Below are positions 1 to 10,419 of a stretch of DNA of 64,000 nucleotides, piece after piece (position 1 is the first letter of the stretch; every line of letters begins with the position of its first letter). Origin of the DNA: Luzula sylvatica (lineage: Eukaryota > Streptophyta > Magnoliopsida > Poales > Juncaceae); NCBI GenBank assembly GCA_946800325.1, contig OX326956.1:48903052-48967051 (forward strand), written 5' to 3'. A model generated the notes under the pieces. It saw only the letters and a program-made list of their open reading frames with translations. It was not told the DNA's origin and did no database searches. The translations under genes and the position numbers were made by a program.

Positions 1-757
1 GAAAGGTATGAATTATTTTTTTTAATTTTTTTTTATACTTCTCCTTTCTAATATTTTTCATTGATCTGTTGAAAATATATAATAAGTGAATTAAATATTG
101 AATTATTTTAGATAATAAATCATAACATATGACAAATCGTATTAATTAAGTGCCAAATCGTATTAATTAGGTGTTAAACCACATTGATTAAGTGGTAAAC
201 AAAATTATTAAAAAATGATTTGGTTTATTTAATATTTTTATTATATTTATTTATTTGAACACAATTTTATTATTTTATCCAATCTTTTTTAAAAGCAAAA
301 AAATTTCATTTTCATTGTCTTATTTTGCGAAATTATTATTTGTATTTTCATTATTATATTTTTGTTTATTTTTTATGATAATTTTATTCATGTGTATTTG
401 TTTAACACATGCTAAATGATATATTAATTCGGTCCAATAATTTCTTTTTCAAATTTATGATGGCGGTAAACAAACTTGTTGGTGAACAAACATGTTAAAT
501 GGTATTATTAATTCAGTCCAATAATTTCTTTTGATTAATTATAGATGGTGGTAAACAAGCTTGTAAAAAATATTAAATAAATTAATGATGTGTGAAATGG
601 TGGATATTTTTCTTTTCCTCATTCCTTATATATGATAGCAAAAATTAAATAATTTTGGTTTACCACTATCATTTAATTCGATGTCAACATATCAATTATT
701 CTAATGAATTTTAAGGAGAATATGGTATGTTTTTCGTCTATTGATATTATAAGATCT
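1..757. other. AT-rich intergenic DNA with a two-copy repeat
   Basis: No gene is visible. An imperfect direct repeat of about 82 bp occurs twice, at roughly 404-485 and 486-567. Both copies contain the core TCCAATAATTTCTTTT followed by a GATGG-GGTAAACAA segment. The remainder is low-complexity A/T sequence. Confidence 0.6.
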
Positions 758-770
758 GAATCTACAACAT
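758..770. repeat. SINE target-site duplication, left copy
   Basis: GAATCTACAACAT directly abuts the oligo-A tail of the SINE and is repeated exactly at 946-958. Confidence 0.8.
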
Positions 771-945
771 TTTTTTTTTTGAATGGTATCCGACAAGCGA
801 TTGTTTTCGTTATTGATACCTAATTTTTTTGATGTCAATGGGGATCGAACCCACAACCTCTCACAACATATGAATTTGTATGCTTCACGTCCAACCAACT
901 AGGCTATGAATCCATTGACATGTCAAACATCTTAGGAGATCTTAG
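771..945 (-). mobile_element. tRNA-derived SINE with 13-bp target-site duplication
   Basis: Read on the minus strand, this has both parts of a tRNA-type Pol III internal promoter: an A box TAGCCTAGTTGG (plus positions 895-906) and a B box GGTTCGATCCC (841-851). It ends in a run of A (plus T-run 771-780). The 13-mer GAATCTACAACAT lies immediately outside both ends, at 758-770 and 946-958. This is the layout of a SINE: tRNA-like head, short body, oligo-A tail and target-site duplication. Its A box begins further from the 5' end than in most plant SINEs. It is not a working tRNA gene because no cloverleaf with a paired acceptor stem is evident. Confidence 0.85.
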
Positions 946-958
946 GAATCTACAACAT
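946..958. repeat. SINE target-site duplication, right copy
   Basis: Exact second copy of GAATCTACAACAT, abutting the 5' end of the minus-strand SINE. Confidence 0.8.
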
Positions 959-980
959 CATAGGACATGTCAAACACAGT

Positions 981-1124
981 CTGTGTTGCACGGATACGGC
1001 GATACGGCGATACGACGACGCGTATCGGATACGGCGATACGGTAATTTAACATATGATTTATGATACGATACATATACGGCGATACGGCTAAATTCGGTT
1101 CTTTTGAGTATCCGCGCAACATAG
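981..1124. mobile_element. Short TIR element rich in CGATACGG repeats
   Basis: The left end CTGTGTTGCACGGATAC and the reverse complement of the right end, CTATGTTGCGCGGATAC, form a 17-bp terminal inverted repeat with two mismatches. The interior is a dense set of GATACGG/CCGTATC words on both strands. CAAACAC lies just outside both ends (971-977 and 1125-1131), a plausible target duplication. No coding capacity is present, so this is a non-autonomous miniature element. A longer relative with the same ends lies at 61210-61703. The superfamily is not certain. Confidence 0.7.
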
Positions 1125-1792
1125 CAAACACTCAATTAAACTTATTGGCATGAAAGGTTTCAATTTAATTTTACAACTATTTAATTAGATTATTTAAATC
1201 TCTCACTTTTTTTGGAAATTCAATTGAATCAATTAAATATCTCATTTTTTTAGGTTATTTTGTATTCCCGGTTATTTAGTTACTACTATTTATATACTTA
1301 ATCGAGTTAATTAATGACATTATTGTTATAGTTGACGTGTATATGTGATATATCTTGTAAAAATGATGATATAGCTAAAGTTTAAGAAAATAAATTCATA
1401 GATTAAATAATTGAATGCTTAATACAATAAATCAGTTCGATTTTTATTAATATTAAATAATAATAATTAACCTTCTAAATTCAACAAAATTAATTAATTA
1501 TTTGTAATTCATCTCGTCTATTTTGTCTTACTAAATAAATTATTGTTAAAACCATTGGGTGTTTATATCATCAAGTAAATGATCAGGTTATTAGCAATTA
1601 ACTGAATAAAAGGATATCAAAAATATAAATTGAATGGTTGAAAGTTAAAAATTACTGAATGGTTTAAATGAGTTAATTAAATAGTTTACTGGTTTATATA
1701 CAAAAATTGGACTTATTTTCTAAATAATAATACAAACAATTTAATTAAAATATCTTGATTCATATGCTTGCAACATATTCAACTAAGTTATT
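1125..1792. other. AT-rich intergenic DNA, nothing recognised
   Basis: A/T-rich sequence without open frames, repeats or RNA genes that I can support. Confidence 0.5.
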
Positions 1793-1807
1793 AATATAAA
1801 TCATTGA

Positions 1808-2434
1808 GATCTAAGCAAAAACCTCAATGAAACACAATTTGGCATTTTTGCCAATACCTTATGGGCCATTTGGAAAGGTCGATGCGAATTTATTTTCCAA
1901 AATATTCGACATACCCCTTCGACAATTACTCGCATAGTCCTTGGGATCACCAAAGCAAATAACCCGTTTCAGGATATAAGCATCATTGCTCCCACGAATG
2001 ATTTCATTGGAGATGAGGAATTTACATGCCATGTCGACGGTTCATGGACTGAAGATGGTACGGGTTTGGGCGTTGTAGTTACAAGGGGCTCGGAGGTGAC
2101 GTTTTGTGCGAGTATATATACTCAACCCATTTCTCCTCTTCATTCGGAATTAAAGGCTTGTATAGAGGCGCTACATCATCTTAAATCGTCAAAAATTAAG
2201 TCTTGTGCAATTCTGTGTGATAATATCTCAATCATCCGAGCCATGAAGAATCTCACTCATGACTTGGATTGGAGATTATATTTTGAACTTCAAGATGGCC
2301 GAGCTATGATTAAGGATGAAGATGGGTGGCATTTCTATCATATATCGAGAAGGGACAACACGAAGGCGGACGCGCTAGCTCGCAAAGCAAAAATTGATAA
2401 AGTTTCCTATCACGGTTGTGATTTTCTTTCGTAA
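1808..2434 (+). pseudogene. LINE C-terminal RNase H-like domain fragment
   Basis: The frame is open from 1808 and has no native start, because the element was truncated on insertion. The first part matches the region following the zinc-finger RVT domain of plant LINEs (a WAIWKGRCEFIF stretch around 1862-1900). The RNase H-like domain follows, with its acidic residues in order: D in VDGSW, E in SELKA, D in LCDN, and D in the RRDNTKADALA segment near the C terminus. This domain would degrade RNA in RNA-DNA hybrids during reverse transcription. The reverse transcriptase and endonuclease are absent. The fragment is intact to its stop codon, suggesting a fairly young insertion, but it cannot move by itself. 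Confidence 0.85.
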
Positions 2435-2550
2435 AGGCTCAACGTTCGTTCAGAAGCCGATTTTTATAGTCATGTATTTATGCGTAATTCCACTTTATGT
2501 AACGTGACATTGTTTGTTTTAATATAGCCTAAGAGCCTTTATGCAAAAAA
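1808..2550 (+). mobile_element. 5'-truncated LINE copy with 15-bp target-site duplication
   Basis: This insertion carries only the 3' end of a plant non-LTR retrotransposon. It begins inside coding sequence, passes through the RNase H-like domain and stop at 2434, and ends in an A-run (2545-2552). AATATAAATCATTGA is present at both edges (1793-1807 and 2551-2565). Because the right copy starts with A, the exact edge of the tail is ambiguous by one or two bases. Severe 5' truncation, A-tail and 15-bp duplication are the signature of target-primed reverse transcription. Confidence 0.88.
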
Positions 2551-2565
2551 AATATAAATCATTGA

Positions 2566-2823
2566 TTAAAATTAAAAAATAACAACTTTTTAACGAAAAT
2601 AAAAAAACCTAAATTCAGATCTTGCCTAAAAGTCAAATAGTATTAATTAATTAATTGATAATAATCGTATAATAGTTAGACGAGAGAATTGACAGAACCA
2701 AATTAACATACAATAAAAAATCAAAAAATCAAAACAACCTGTTATGCTCTGATTGAAAATTGAAATCTCTATAAAAAATCAATAAAGTTTGATTTAAAAA
2801 AAAGAGCATTTCTGCATGTAACC
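2566..2823. other. AT-rich spacer
   Basis: Low-complexity sequence between the LINE copy and the long inverted repeat. No gene seen. Confidence 0.5.
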
Positions 2824-3598
2824 CCTTCTAGAACGAAAATTCAAAAAATAATCTCCTTTCTGAAAATATTTTAGAAATATCCATACAGTGATTTTAAAAT
2901 CAGTGAATTTTAATTCAATATATAATATATTTTTCCAAATTTTACCATAACATCCTCTGTGTTCTAATTAATGCATTTAATTAAAATGATAACTAGTACA
3001 TGTTAGTTATTAACTTAATACATAACTAATATTTATTCGAATTCATAAATTGGAATCAATATTAATGAATATTTAATGATATGTTTTAATTATCACGTTA
3101 ATTAAATGTAATAGTTCAATAATGGAGAACTCGGTGGGTAAATTTTGGAGGAGAGTAAAATTTATTTTTTTAGTAGCACGTTTACGGGTTGAAAAAAAAT
3201 ATAAAATTTTACGGTCCTCCAAAATTTACCCACCGAATTCTCCAATATTGAACTATTAATTTAATTAACGTGATAATTAAAACATATAATTAAATATTCA
3301 TTAATATTGATTCTAATTTATGAATTCGAATAAATATTAGTTATGTATTAAATTAATAACTAACATGTACTAATTATCATTTTAATTAAATGCACTAATT
3401 AAAACATATATAATGTTATGGTAAAATTTGAAAAAATATATTATATATTAAATTAAAATTCACTGATTTTAAAATGACGGTGTTTGACAAAAAATATACC
3501 ATTGGGATTTTAAAATCCGGTGTCACCGAAATTTAAAAAGCTAATTATGAATCATTTCTGAGAAAAAAAATTATTTTTTGAATTTTCCTTCAAGAAGG
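2824..3598. repeat. 775-bp foldback element (long hairpin)
   Basis: The left arm (about 2824-3163) is the near-exact reverse complement of the right arm (about 3202-3598), separated by a 38-bp loop. The best-conserved stretch is next to the loop, where a TCCAAAATTTACCCACCGA motif is mirrored. The right arm is about 60-75 bp longer because of an insertion, or a left-arm deletion, near 3480-3555. No open frame is present. It looks like a foldback or long-TIR non-autonomous transposon. If transcribed it would give a long dsRNA. It ends about 290 bp upstream of the DUF3774 gene TATA box. Confidence 0.85.
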
Positions 3599-3889
3599 AT
3601 CCAAAAGAATCCAATGGTGTCATAATTTAGATCTTAAAACAAAATGACAAAAGTAATTAATTCCCTCTAGTCACCCGGAACTCAGATCCCCACGGAATAT
3701 GGTGGATTCGATCCATAACCAGTTCTTTAATCCCACCATCCACTACTACTATATTTATCACAACAAAACAAAACAGCCACATATATCCCCGAACACAGAA
3801 TACCAAATTCCACAATACCAACCACCAATACCACTGGTACAAGCACTCCGTTTTCCCCTGCCATACTTTCTCCTCGCCTCGTCTCTGTC

Positions 3890-3900
3890 TATATAATATA
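3890..3900 (+). promoter_or_regulatory. TATA box of the DUF3774 gene
   Basis: TATATAATATA lies 84 bp upstream of the start codon and is followed by an A-rich, C-containing leader typical of plant 5' UTRs. Transcription would begin around 3925-3935. Confidence 0.65.
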
Positions 3901-3983
3901 CACAATCAAACACAATTCTTTCTCAACAACAATTGTCAATTAATCAAAGAAAGTAAATCAAACAGGAAAGGAGATAAAAAAAA

Positions 3984-4241
3984 ATGGCATCTTCAGGAAG
4001 AAAAGGTTCATTGGTGGTAGCGGCGAGTGTGGGAGCAGTGGAAGCACTCAAGGATCAAGTGGGGCTTTGTCGATGGAATTACGCTTTGAGGAGTGTCAAG
4101 AATCAACTCAAAGGCAATTTGGGGTCGATTTCTCAAGCGAAAAGAATTTCTGAGAAGACGAATGGCGTGGATGAGAAGGCGAGGAGATCGGAGGAGTCGT
4201 TGAGGACGGTTATGTATTTGAGCTGTTGGGGTCCTAATTAA
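3984..4241 (+). CDS. Wound-responsive DUF3774 family small protein
   Basis: A single uninterrupted 85-codon reading frame. The product matches the plant wound-induced/DUF3774 family: a short hydrophobic N terminus (LVVAASVGAVEALKDQ, residues 10-25), a basic central core with CRWNYALRSV at about residues 29-38, a serine/lysine-rich linker, and the hallmark C terminus LRTVMYLSCWGPN. Known members are small, usually intronless and induced by wounding or hypoxia; the biochemical role is not established. The start is the only ATG ahead of the conserved block and is preceded by an A-rich context and a TATA box at 3890. Length and both conserved ends indicate an intact gene. The neighbouring 775-bp hairpin upstream and satellite downstream are unrelated. 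Confidence 0.93.
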   Translation: MASSGRKGSLVVAASVGAVEALKDQVGLCRWNYALRSVKNQLKGNLGSISQAKRISEKTNGVDEKARRSEESLRTVMYLSCWGPN

Positions 4242-4934
4242 TGAAGTTTTAGTTAATTAGTTGGGGATTAAGAAGAAAATTTTAAGGTTTTATTTGCAAG
4301 AAAGTTTTGCATTGTATATTTTGGTTTTATAGAAGTTTTGGAGTTAAGAGAAATTTGCAAAAAAAATCGGTTGCGTCATGCCTGAATTTCATGTGGTTCA
4401 CAAAACCCCTCTTATTATTCAAGAAAAAAAGAAGAAGGGGAAATTACATTCATGTCCTTTCTTAACATCCAAATTACTTATTTATCCCTCTATAATTTGT
4501 AATAACATATTTGTCCTTGCTAAACTCATTTTATATCAAATTTATCCCAATTAACATTTTCTGTTAAATATAACAGAGACATATGTGATTTTACTATTTT
4601 ACCCCTCCTTTGATATTACAGTATCTCCTCTCTATCTCGACCTTTTCTCCTCCTTTCACGAGATCTCTCCCTCTCTCAATATACATCTTCTTGTTGTCCA
4701 GCACATCTCCATGTCTCACAATTTATCATCTCTCTGTCTCTTCCTTGTTATCTTGAAGTCGTGTGCTATAGACGGGAGTCAATAGAGCGGAATAGAGAGC
4801 GATGTTTCAGTTCAACCTATTCCCTGAAGATTTCGACTACTCTGTCCCTAGCAGTTCCGGTTCTTCTTTCTTCTAGACGAGTAAAATTCGATGATGCATC
4901 GCTCTGAAGTGTGCAAATATGTAAGTATCCTCCT
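4242..4934. other. Downstream region of the DUF3774 gene
   Basis: Holds the probable 3' UTR (to about 4340) and then A/T- and pyrimidine-rich intergenic sequence. No convincing second gene. The satellite array starts at about 4935. Confidence 0.5.
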
Positions 4935-7900
4935 TGAGATGGATTGGATCGAATGTTATACTACGTAAATTTTCACCAAATTGCACAAACACTAAGAAAG
5001 TTTTTTCTTTTCGATTCATAACAATCATTTTACGCTTTGAGGAGTTCAAATAACGCGTTTTTAGATCATTTGTATCGTATCTTTTACTACATAACTTTTC
5101 ACCAAATTTTACAAACACTAAGAAATTTTGTTTTTCGATTCATAACAATCTTTTAAAGATCTGATGAGTCAAAATAACGTGTTTTTGAGATGGTTATGAT
5201 CGAATCTTATACTACGTAATTTTTCACCAAATTGCACAAACACTAAGAAAGTTTTCTTTTCGATTCATAGAATCATAGCAATCTTTCTACGCTTTGAGGA
5301 GTTAAAATAACAGGTTTTTAGATCATTCGTATCGTATCTTTTACTACATAACTTTTCACCAAATTTTACAAACACCAAGAAATTTTGTTTTCCGATTCAT
5401 AACAATCTTTTAATGATCCGAGGAGTCCAAATAACGTGTTTTTGAGATGGATTGGATCAAATCTTATACTACGTAACTTTTCACCAAATTGTAGAAACAC
5501 TAAGAAAGTTTTCTTTTCGATTCATAACAATCTTTTTATGCTTTGAGGAGATCAAATTACGTGTTTTTAGATCATTTGTATGGTATCTTTTACTACATAA
5601 CTTTTCACCAAATTTTACAAACACTAAAAAAGTTTGTTTTTCGATTCATAACAATGTTTTAAAGATTTGAGGAGTCCAAATAACGTGTTTTTGAGATGGT
5701 TTGGATCGAATCTTATACTACGTAACTTTTCACCAAATTGTACAAACACTAAGAAAGTTTTCTTTTCGATTCGTATCAATCTTTTTACGCTTTGAGGAGT
5801 TCAAATAACGTATTTTTAGATCATTTGTATCATTTTTACTACAAAAAATTTCACCAAATTTTACAAACACCAAGAAAGTTTATTTTTCGATTCATAACAA
5901 TCTTTTAATGATCCGAGGAGTCCAAATAACGTATTTTTGAGATGGTTTGGATCGAATCTTATACTACGTAACATTTCACCAAATTGTACAAACACTAAGA
6001 CAGTTTTCTTTTCGATCCATAACAATCCTTTTATGATTTGAGGAGTTCAAAAAACGTGTTTTTGGATCATTTGTATCGTATCTTTTACTACATAACTTTT
6101 CACCAAATTTTACAACCACTAAGAAAGTTTGTTTTTCGATTCATAATAATCTTTTAAAGATTTGAGGAGTCAAAATAACGTGTTTTTGAGATGGTTATGA
6201 TCGAATCTTATACTACGTAACTTTTCACCAAATTGCACAAACACTAAGAAAATTTTCTTTTCGATTCATAGCAATCTTTCTACGCTTTGAGGAGTTCAAA
6301 TAACGTGTTTTTAGATCATTTGTATCATTTCTTTGACTACATAACTTTTCACCAAATTTGACAAACACCTAGAAAGTTTGTTTTTCGATTCATAACAATC
6401 TTTTAATGATACGAGGAGTCCAAATAACGTGTTTCTGAGATGGTATGGATCGAATCTTATACTACGTAACTTTTCACCAAATTGTACAAACACTAAGAAA
6501 GTTTTCTTTTCGATTCGTATCAATCTTTTTACGCTTTGAGGAGTTCAAATAACGTATTTTTAGATCATTTGTATCATTTTTACTACAAAAAATTTCACCA
6601 AATTTTACAAACACCAAGAAAGTTTATTTTTCGATTCATAACAATCTTTTAATGATCCGAGGAGTCCAAATAACGTATTTTTGAGATGGTTTGGATCGAA
6701 TCTTATACTACGTAACATTTCACCAAATTGTACAAACACTAAGACAGTTTTCTTTTCGATCCATAACAATCCTTTTATGATTTGAGGAGTTCAAAAAACG
6801 TGTTTTTGGATCATTTGTATCGTATCTTTTACTACATAACTTTTCACCAAATTTTACAACCACTAAGAAAGTTTGTTTTTCGATTCATAATAATCTTTTA
6901 AAGATTTGAGGAGTCAAAATAACGTGTTTTTGAGATGGTTATGATCGAATCTTATACTACGTAACTTTTCACCAAATTGCACAAACACTAAGAAAATTTT
7001 CTTTTCGATTCATAGCAATCTTTCTACGCTTTGAGGAGTTCAAATAACGTGTTTTTAGATCATTTGTATCATTTCTTTGACTACATAACTTTTCACCAAA
7101 TTTGACAAACACCTAGAAAGTTTGTTTTTCGATTCATAACAATCTTTTAATGATACGAGGAGTCCAAATAACGTGTTTCTGAGATGGTATGGATCGAATC
7201 TTATACTATGTAACTTTTCACCAAATTGTACAAACACTAAGAAAGTTTTCTTTTCGATTCATAGCAATCTTTTTTACGCTTTGAGGAGTTCAAATAACGT
7301 GTTTTTAGATCATTTGTACCGTACATTTTACTACATAACTTTTAACCAAATTTTACAACCACTAAAAACGTTTGTTTTTTTATTCATAACAGTCTTTTAA
7401 AGATCTGAGGAGTCCAAATAACGTGTTTTTGAGATGGATTGGATCGAATGTTAAACTACGTAACTTTTCCCCAAATTGTACTAACACTAAGAAAGTTTTC
7501 TTTTCGATTCATAGCAATCATTTTACGTTTTGAGGAGTTCAAATAACGTTATTTTAGATCATTTGTATTGTATCTTTTACTACATAACTTTTCACCAAAT
7601 TTTACAAGGACTAAGAAAGTTTGTTTTTCGATTCATAACAATCTTTTAAAGATCTGAGGAGTCAAAATAACGTGTTTTGAGATGGTTATGATCGAATCTT
7701 ATACTACGTAACTTTTCACCAAATTGCACAAACACTAAGAAAATTTTATTTTCGATTCATAGCAATCTTTCTACGCTTTGAGGAGTTCAAATAACAGGTT
7801 TTTAGATAATTTGTATCGTATCTTTTACTACATAACTTTTCACCAAATTTTACAAACACTAAGAAAGTTTGTTTTTTGATTCATAACAATGTTTTAATGA

Positions 7901-9077
7901 TCCGAGGAGTCCAAATAACATGTTTTTGAGATGGTTTGGATCGAATCTTATACTACGTAACATTTCACGAAATTGTACAAACACTAAGCAAGTTTTTTTT
8001 TCGATTCATAGCAATCTTTTTACGCTTTGAGGAGGTCAAATAATGTGTTTTTAGATCATTTGTGTCGTATCTTTACTACATAACTTTTCACCAAATTTTA
8101 CAAACACTAAAAAAGTTTGTTTTTCGATTCATAACAATGTTTTAAAGGCCCGAGGAGTCCAAATAACGTGTTTTTGAGATGGACTGGATCGAATCTTATA
8201 CTACCTAACTTTTCACCAAATTATACAAACACTAAGAAAGTTTTCTTTTCGATTCATAGCAATCTTTTTATGCTTTGAGGAGTTCAAATAACGTGTTTTT
8301 AAATGATTTGTATCGTACCTTTTACTGCATAACTTTTCACCAAATTTTACAACCACTAATAACGTTTGTTTTTCGATTCATAACAATCTTTAAAAGATCT
8401 AAGGAGTCCAAATAATGTGTTTTTGAGATGGATTGGATCAAATCTTATAGTACGTAACTTTTGACCAGATTGTACTAACACTGCGAAAGTTTTCTTTTCG
8501 ATTCATAGCAATAATTTTACGCTTTGAGGAGTTCAAATAACGTGTTTATAGATCATTTGTATTGTATCTTTTACTACATAACTTTTCACCAAATTTTACA
8601 AACACTAAGAAAGTTTGTTTTTTGATTCATAACAATGTTTTAATGATCCGAGGAGTCCAAATAACATGTTTTTGAGATGGTTTGGATCGAATCTTATACT
8701 ACGTAACATTTCACCAAATTGTACAAACACTAAGCAAGTGTTCTTTTCGATTCATAGCAATCTTTTTACGCTTTGAGGAGTTCAGAAAACGTGTTTTTAG
8801 ATCATTTGTATCGTATCTTTTACTACATAACTTTTTACCAAATTTTACAAACACTAAAAAAGTTTGTTTTTCGATTCATAACAATGTTTTAAAGATTTGA
8901 GGAGTCCAAATAACGTGTTTTTGAGATGGTTTGGATCGAATCTTGTACTACGTAAGTTTTCACCAAATTGTACAAACACTAAGAAAGTTTTCTTTTCGAT
9001 TCATAGCAATCTTTTTACGCTTTGAGGAGTTCAAATAATTAGTTTTTAGATCATTTGTATCATTTTTACTACAAAAA
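4935..9077. repeat. Dimeric satellite array, block 1
   Basis: Head-to-tail array of about 33 monomers in strict alternation. Monomer A (about 125 bp) starts GAGATGGTTTGGATCGAATC and has a GAGGAGTTCAAATAACG segment. Monomer B (about 124 bp) starts AGATCATTTGTATCGTATC and has GAGGAGTCCAAATAACG. Both share TTTTCACCAAATT followed by TACAAACACTAAGAAAGTTT. The repeat unit is thus a roughly 249-bp dimer (for example the GAGATGG words near 5440 and 5690). Many short open frames across it are artefacts of the repeat. The array continues at 20493 and 29209 after two insertions. Confidence 0.95.
5700..7190. repeat. 744-bp tandem duplication (three dimers) within the satellite
   Basis: Diagnostic variants recur exactly 744 bp apart: the A-monomer variant CGATTCGTATCAATC at 5767 and 6511, and the B-monomer variant TTGTATCATTTCTTTGAC at about 6320 and 7064. 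The two halves are almost identical, whereas ordinary neighbouring dimers differ much more, so three dimers were copied as a unit. Confidence 0.8.
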
Positions 9078-9630
9078 CACTACAACATATGGGCTTATCA
9101 GCGACGGGGGTCTTTCTTCAGCGACTGCCCGTCGCTAATAAGTAGGACCTTTTGCGTTGGCCCGTCGCAGAATATTATCACCGACGGTATAATTTCCGTC
9201 GGCCCGTCGAAGACCTATACAACCGTCGGAAAAATTCCCCGTCGGCCCGTCGGTAACAAAAAAACCGTCGGTGAAACCCACCGTCGGCCCGTCGGTAATT
9301 ATACACCCGTCGCAAAAGAATTCCGTCGGCCCGTCGTATGTACTCGGCCCGTCGGTGAAGTCCGCCGTCGGTAAAAAGATAACCGTCGCAGATGCATTCA
9401 AAACCTGCGCTCTTCGCTGGCCCATCCAAAACCCGTCGCAAATAGTTCTCGCGGCCCGTCGGTGAAGCCCACCGTCGGCCCGTCGGTGAAAAGATAACCG
9501 TCGCAGAAGCATTCAAAAACCGCGCTCTCCGCGGGCCCATCCAAAACCCGTCGCAAATAGTCTCGCGGCCCGTCGCAGATAACAAATACCCGTCGGTAAT
9601 ATATACCGACGGGCCGTCGGTGATATGATT
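9078..9630. repeat. CACTA left TIR and subterminal repeat region
   Basis: After the terminal inverted repeat there are dozens of short GACGG/CCGTC motifs, mainly CCCGTCGG and CCCGTCGC, in both orientations. A block around 9360-9440 is repeated around 9475-9555, including GATAACCGTCGCAGA. In En/Spm the TNPA protein binds comparable subterminal repeats; that role here is inferred from the family. Its GC content stands out against the surrounding satellite. Confidence 0.85.
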
Positions 9631-9638
9631 AGCACCCA

Positions 9639-9647
9639 TATATATAA
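9639..9647 (+). promoter_or_regulatory. Probable CACTA promoter TATA box
   Basis: TATATATAA immediately follows the last CCGTCGG repeats and precedes a pyrimidine-rich leader. This is the expected position of the single promoter that drives CACTA transcripts. Confidence 0.6.
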
Positions 9648-9689
9648 CCCCGCCCAGCATTCGTCCATCTTTTCGCTTATCCATTCTCA

Positions 9690-9915
9690 CAGCCACCAAA
9701 CCCCCCCCCCCCCCCTCTCTCCTTCTCACCCCTTCCCCCTTCCCCCTTCGCCCGCACAGCCCCCCTCCCCTCTCAGTCGCCCTCACAGCCCCCCTCCCCT
9801 CTCAGTCGCCCTCACAGATCCCGTCCCCTCTCAGTCGCCCTCACAGCCCCCTCCCTCTCAACGCTCTCACAGCCCCCCTCCCTCAGTCGCCCTCACAGCC
9901 CCCCTCCCTCTCCGT
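9690..9915. repeat. C-rich leader minisatellite
   Basis: A 16-17-base C run near 9700 is followed by imperfect copies of a unit built from CTCTCAGTCGCCCTCACAG and C5-C6. It lies just downstream of the TATA box, so is probably untranslated leader. Open frames over it are low-complexity (proline/serine) and not credible proteins. Confidence 0.7.
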
Positions 9916-10419
9916 CTCCGAAGGTTTGCTCGTTTTTTCTGGTAGTTGTTCGTTTCAATGGTTGAAGGTATTATTTCTCTTTAGACGCTTAATTAAGTTA
10001 ATTTTGAATTTTTAGGCTTGATTAGGTTTAGAATATGTTGAATTTTTTTTTGGAATGTTTCGTTTTTATTTTTAGGCTTAATTATCTCGGTTTTTTTAAA
10101 CTTTTTTTTTTGAGCAAATCTGTTCTTCATTTATTTTCGAATTGATTTTTTTAAATCTGTCTTTGTTAGGTCTATGTTTTGGGTGTTTTATTTGAATATG
10201 TTATTGTAAATCTGTTTTAAAGCAGTTTTAAATCTGATTAATTAGGTCTGTGATTATTTTTTAAATATGTTTTAAAATTATTTTTGTATCTGCTTTAATT
10301 GAGATCTGAATTTTTTTATTTAAATCTGTTTTAAATATATTTTTGGAATATTTGTAGGTTTAAATCTGTTCTGAATTTGTTTTAAAGGCATTAAATTTGT
10401 TTTTTTAGGTTGAAGAGTA

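Noticed and set aside
841..906. tRNA gene on the minus strand
   Set aside because: A and B boxes are perfect, but no paired acceptor stem or anticodon arm is convincing, and the flanking duplication and A-tail show a SINE.
4873..9000. Open frames of 60-80 codons on both strands in the satellite (also at 20.4-31 kb)
   Set aside because: They recur with every repeat period, have no domain and follow the monomer sequence, so they are by-products of the array.
4935..9077. CRISPR-like array
   Set aside because: The whole 125-bp unit is repeated with no unique spacers, and this is plant nuclear DNA.
9135..9945. Open frames of 100-200 codons over the CACTA left end and C-rich leader
   Set aside because: They translate CCGTCGG repeats and C-rich minisatellite DNA in several overlapping frames; no family match.
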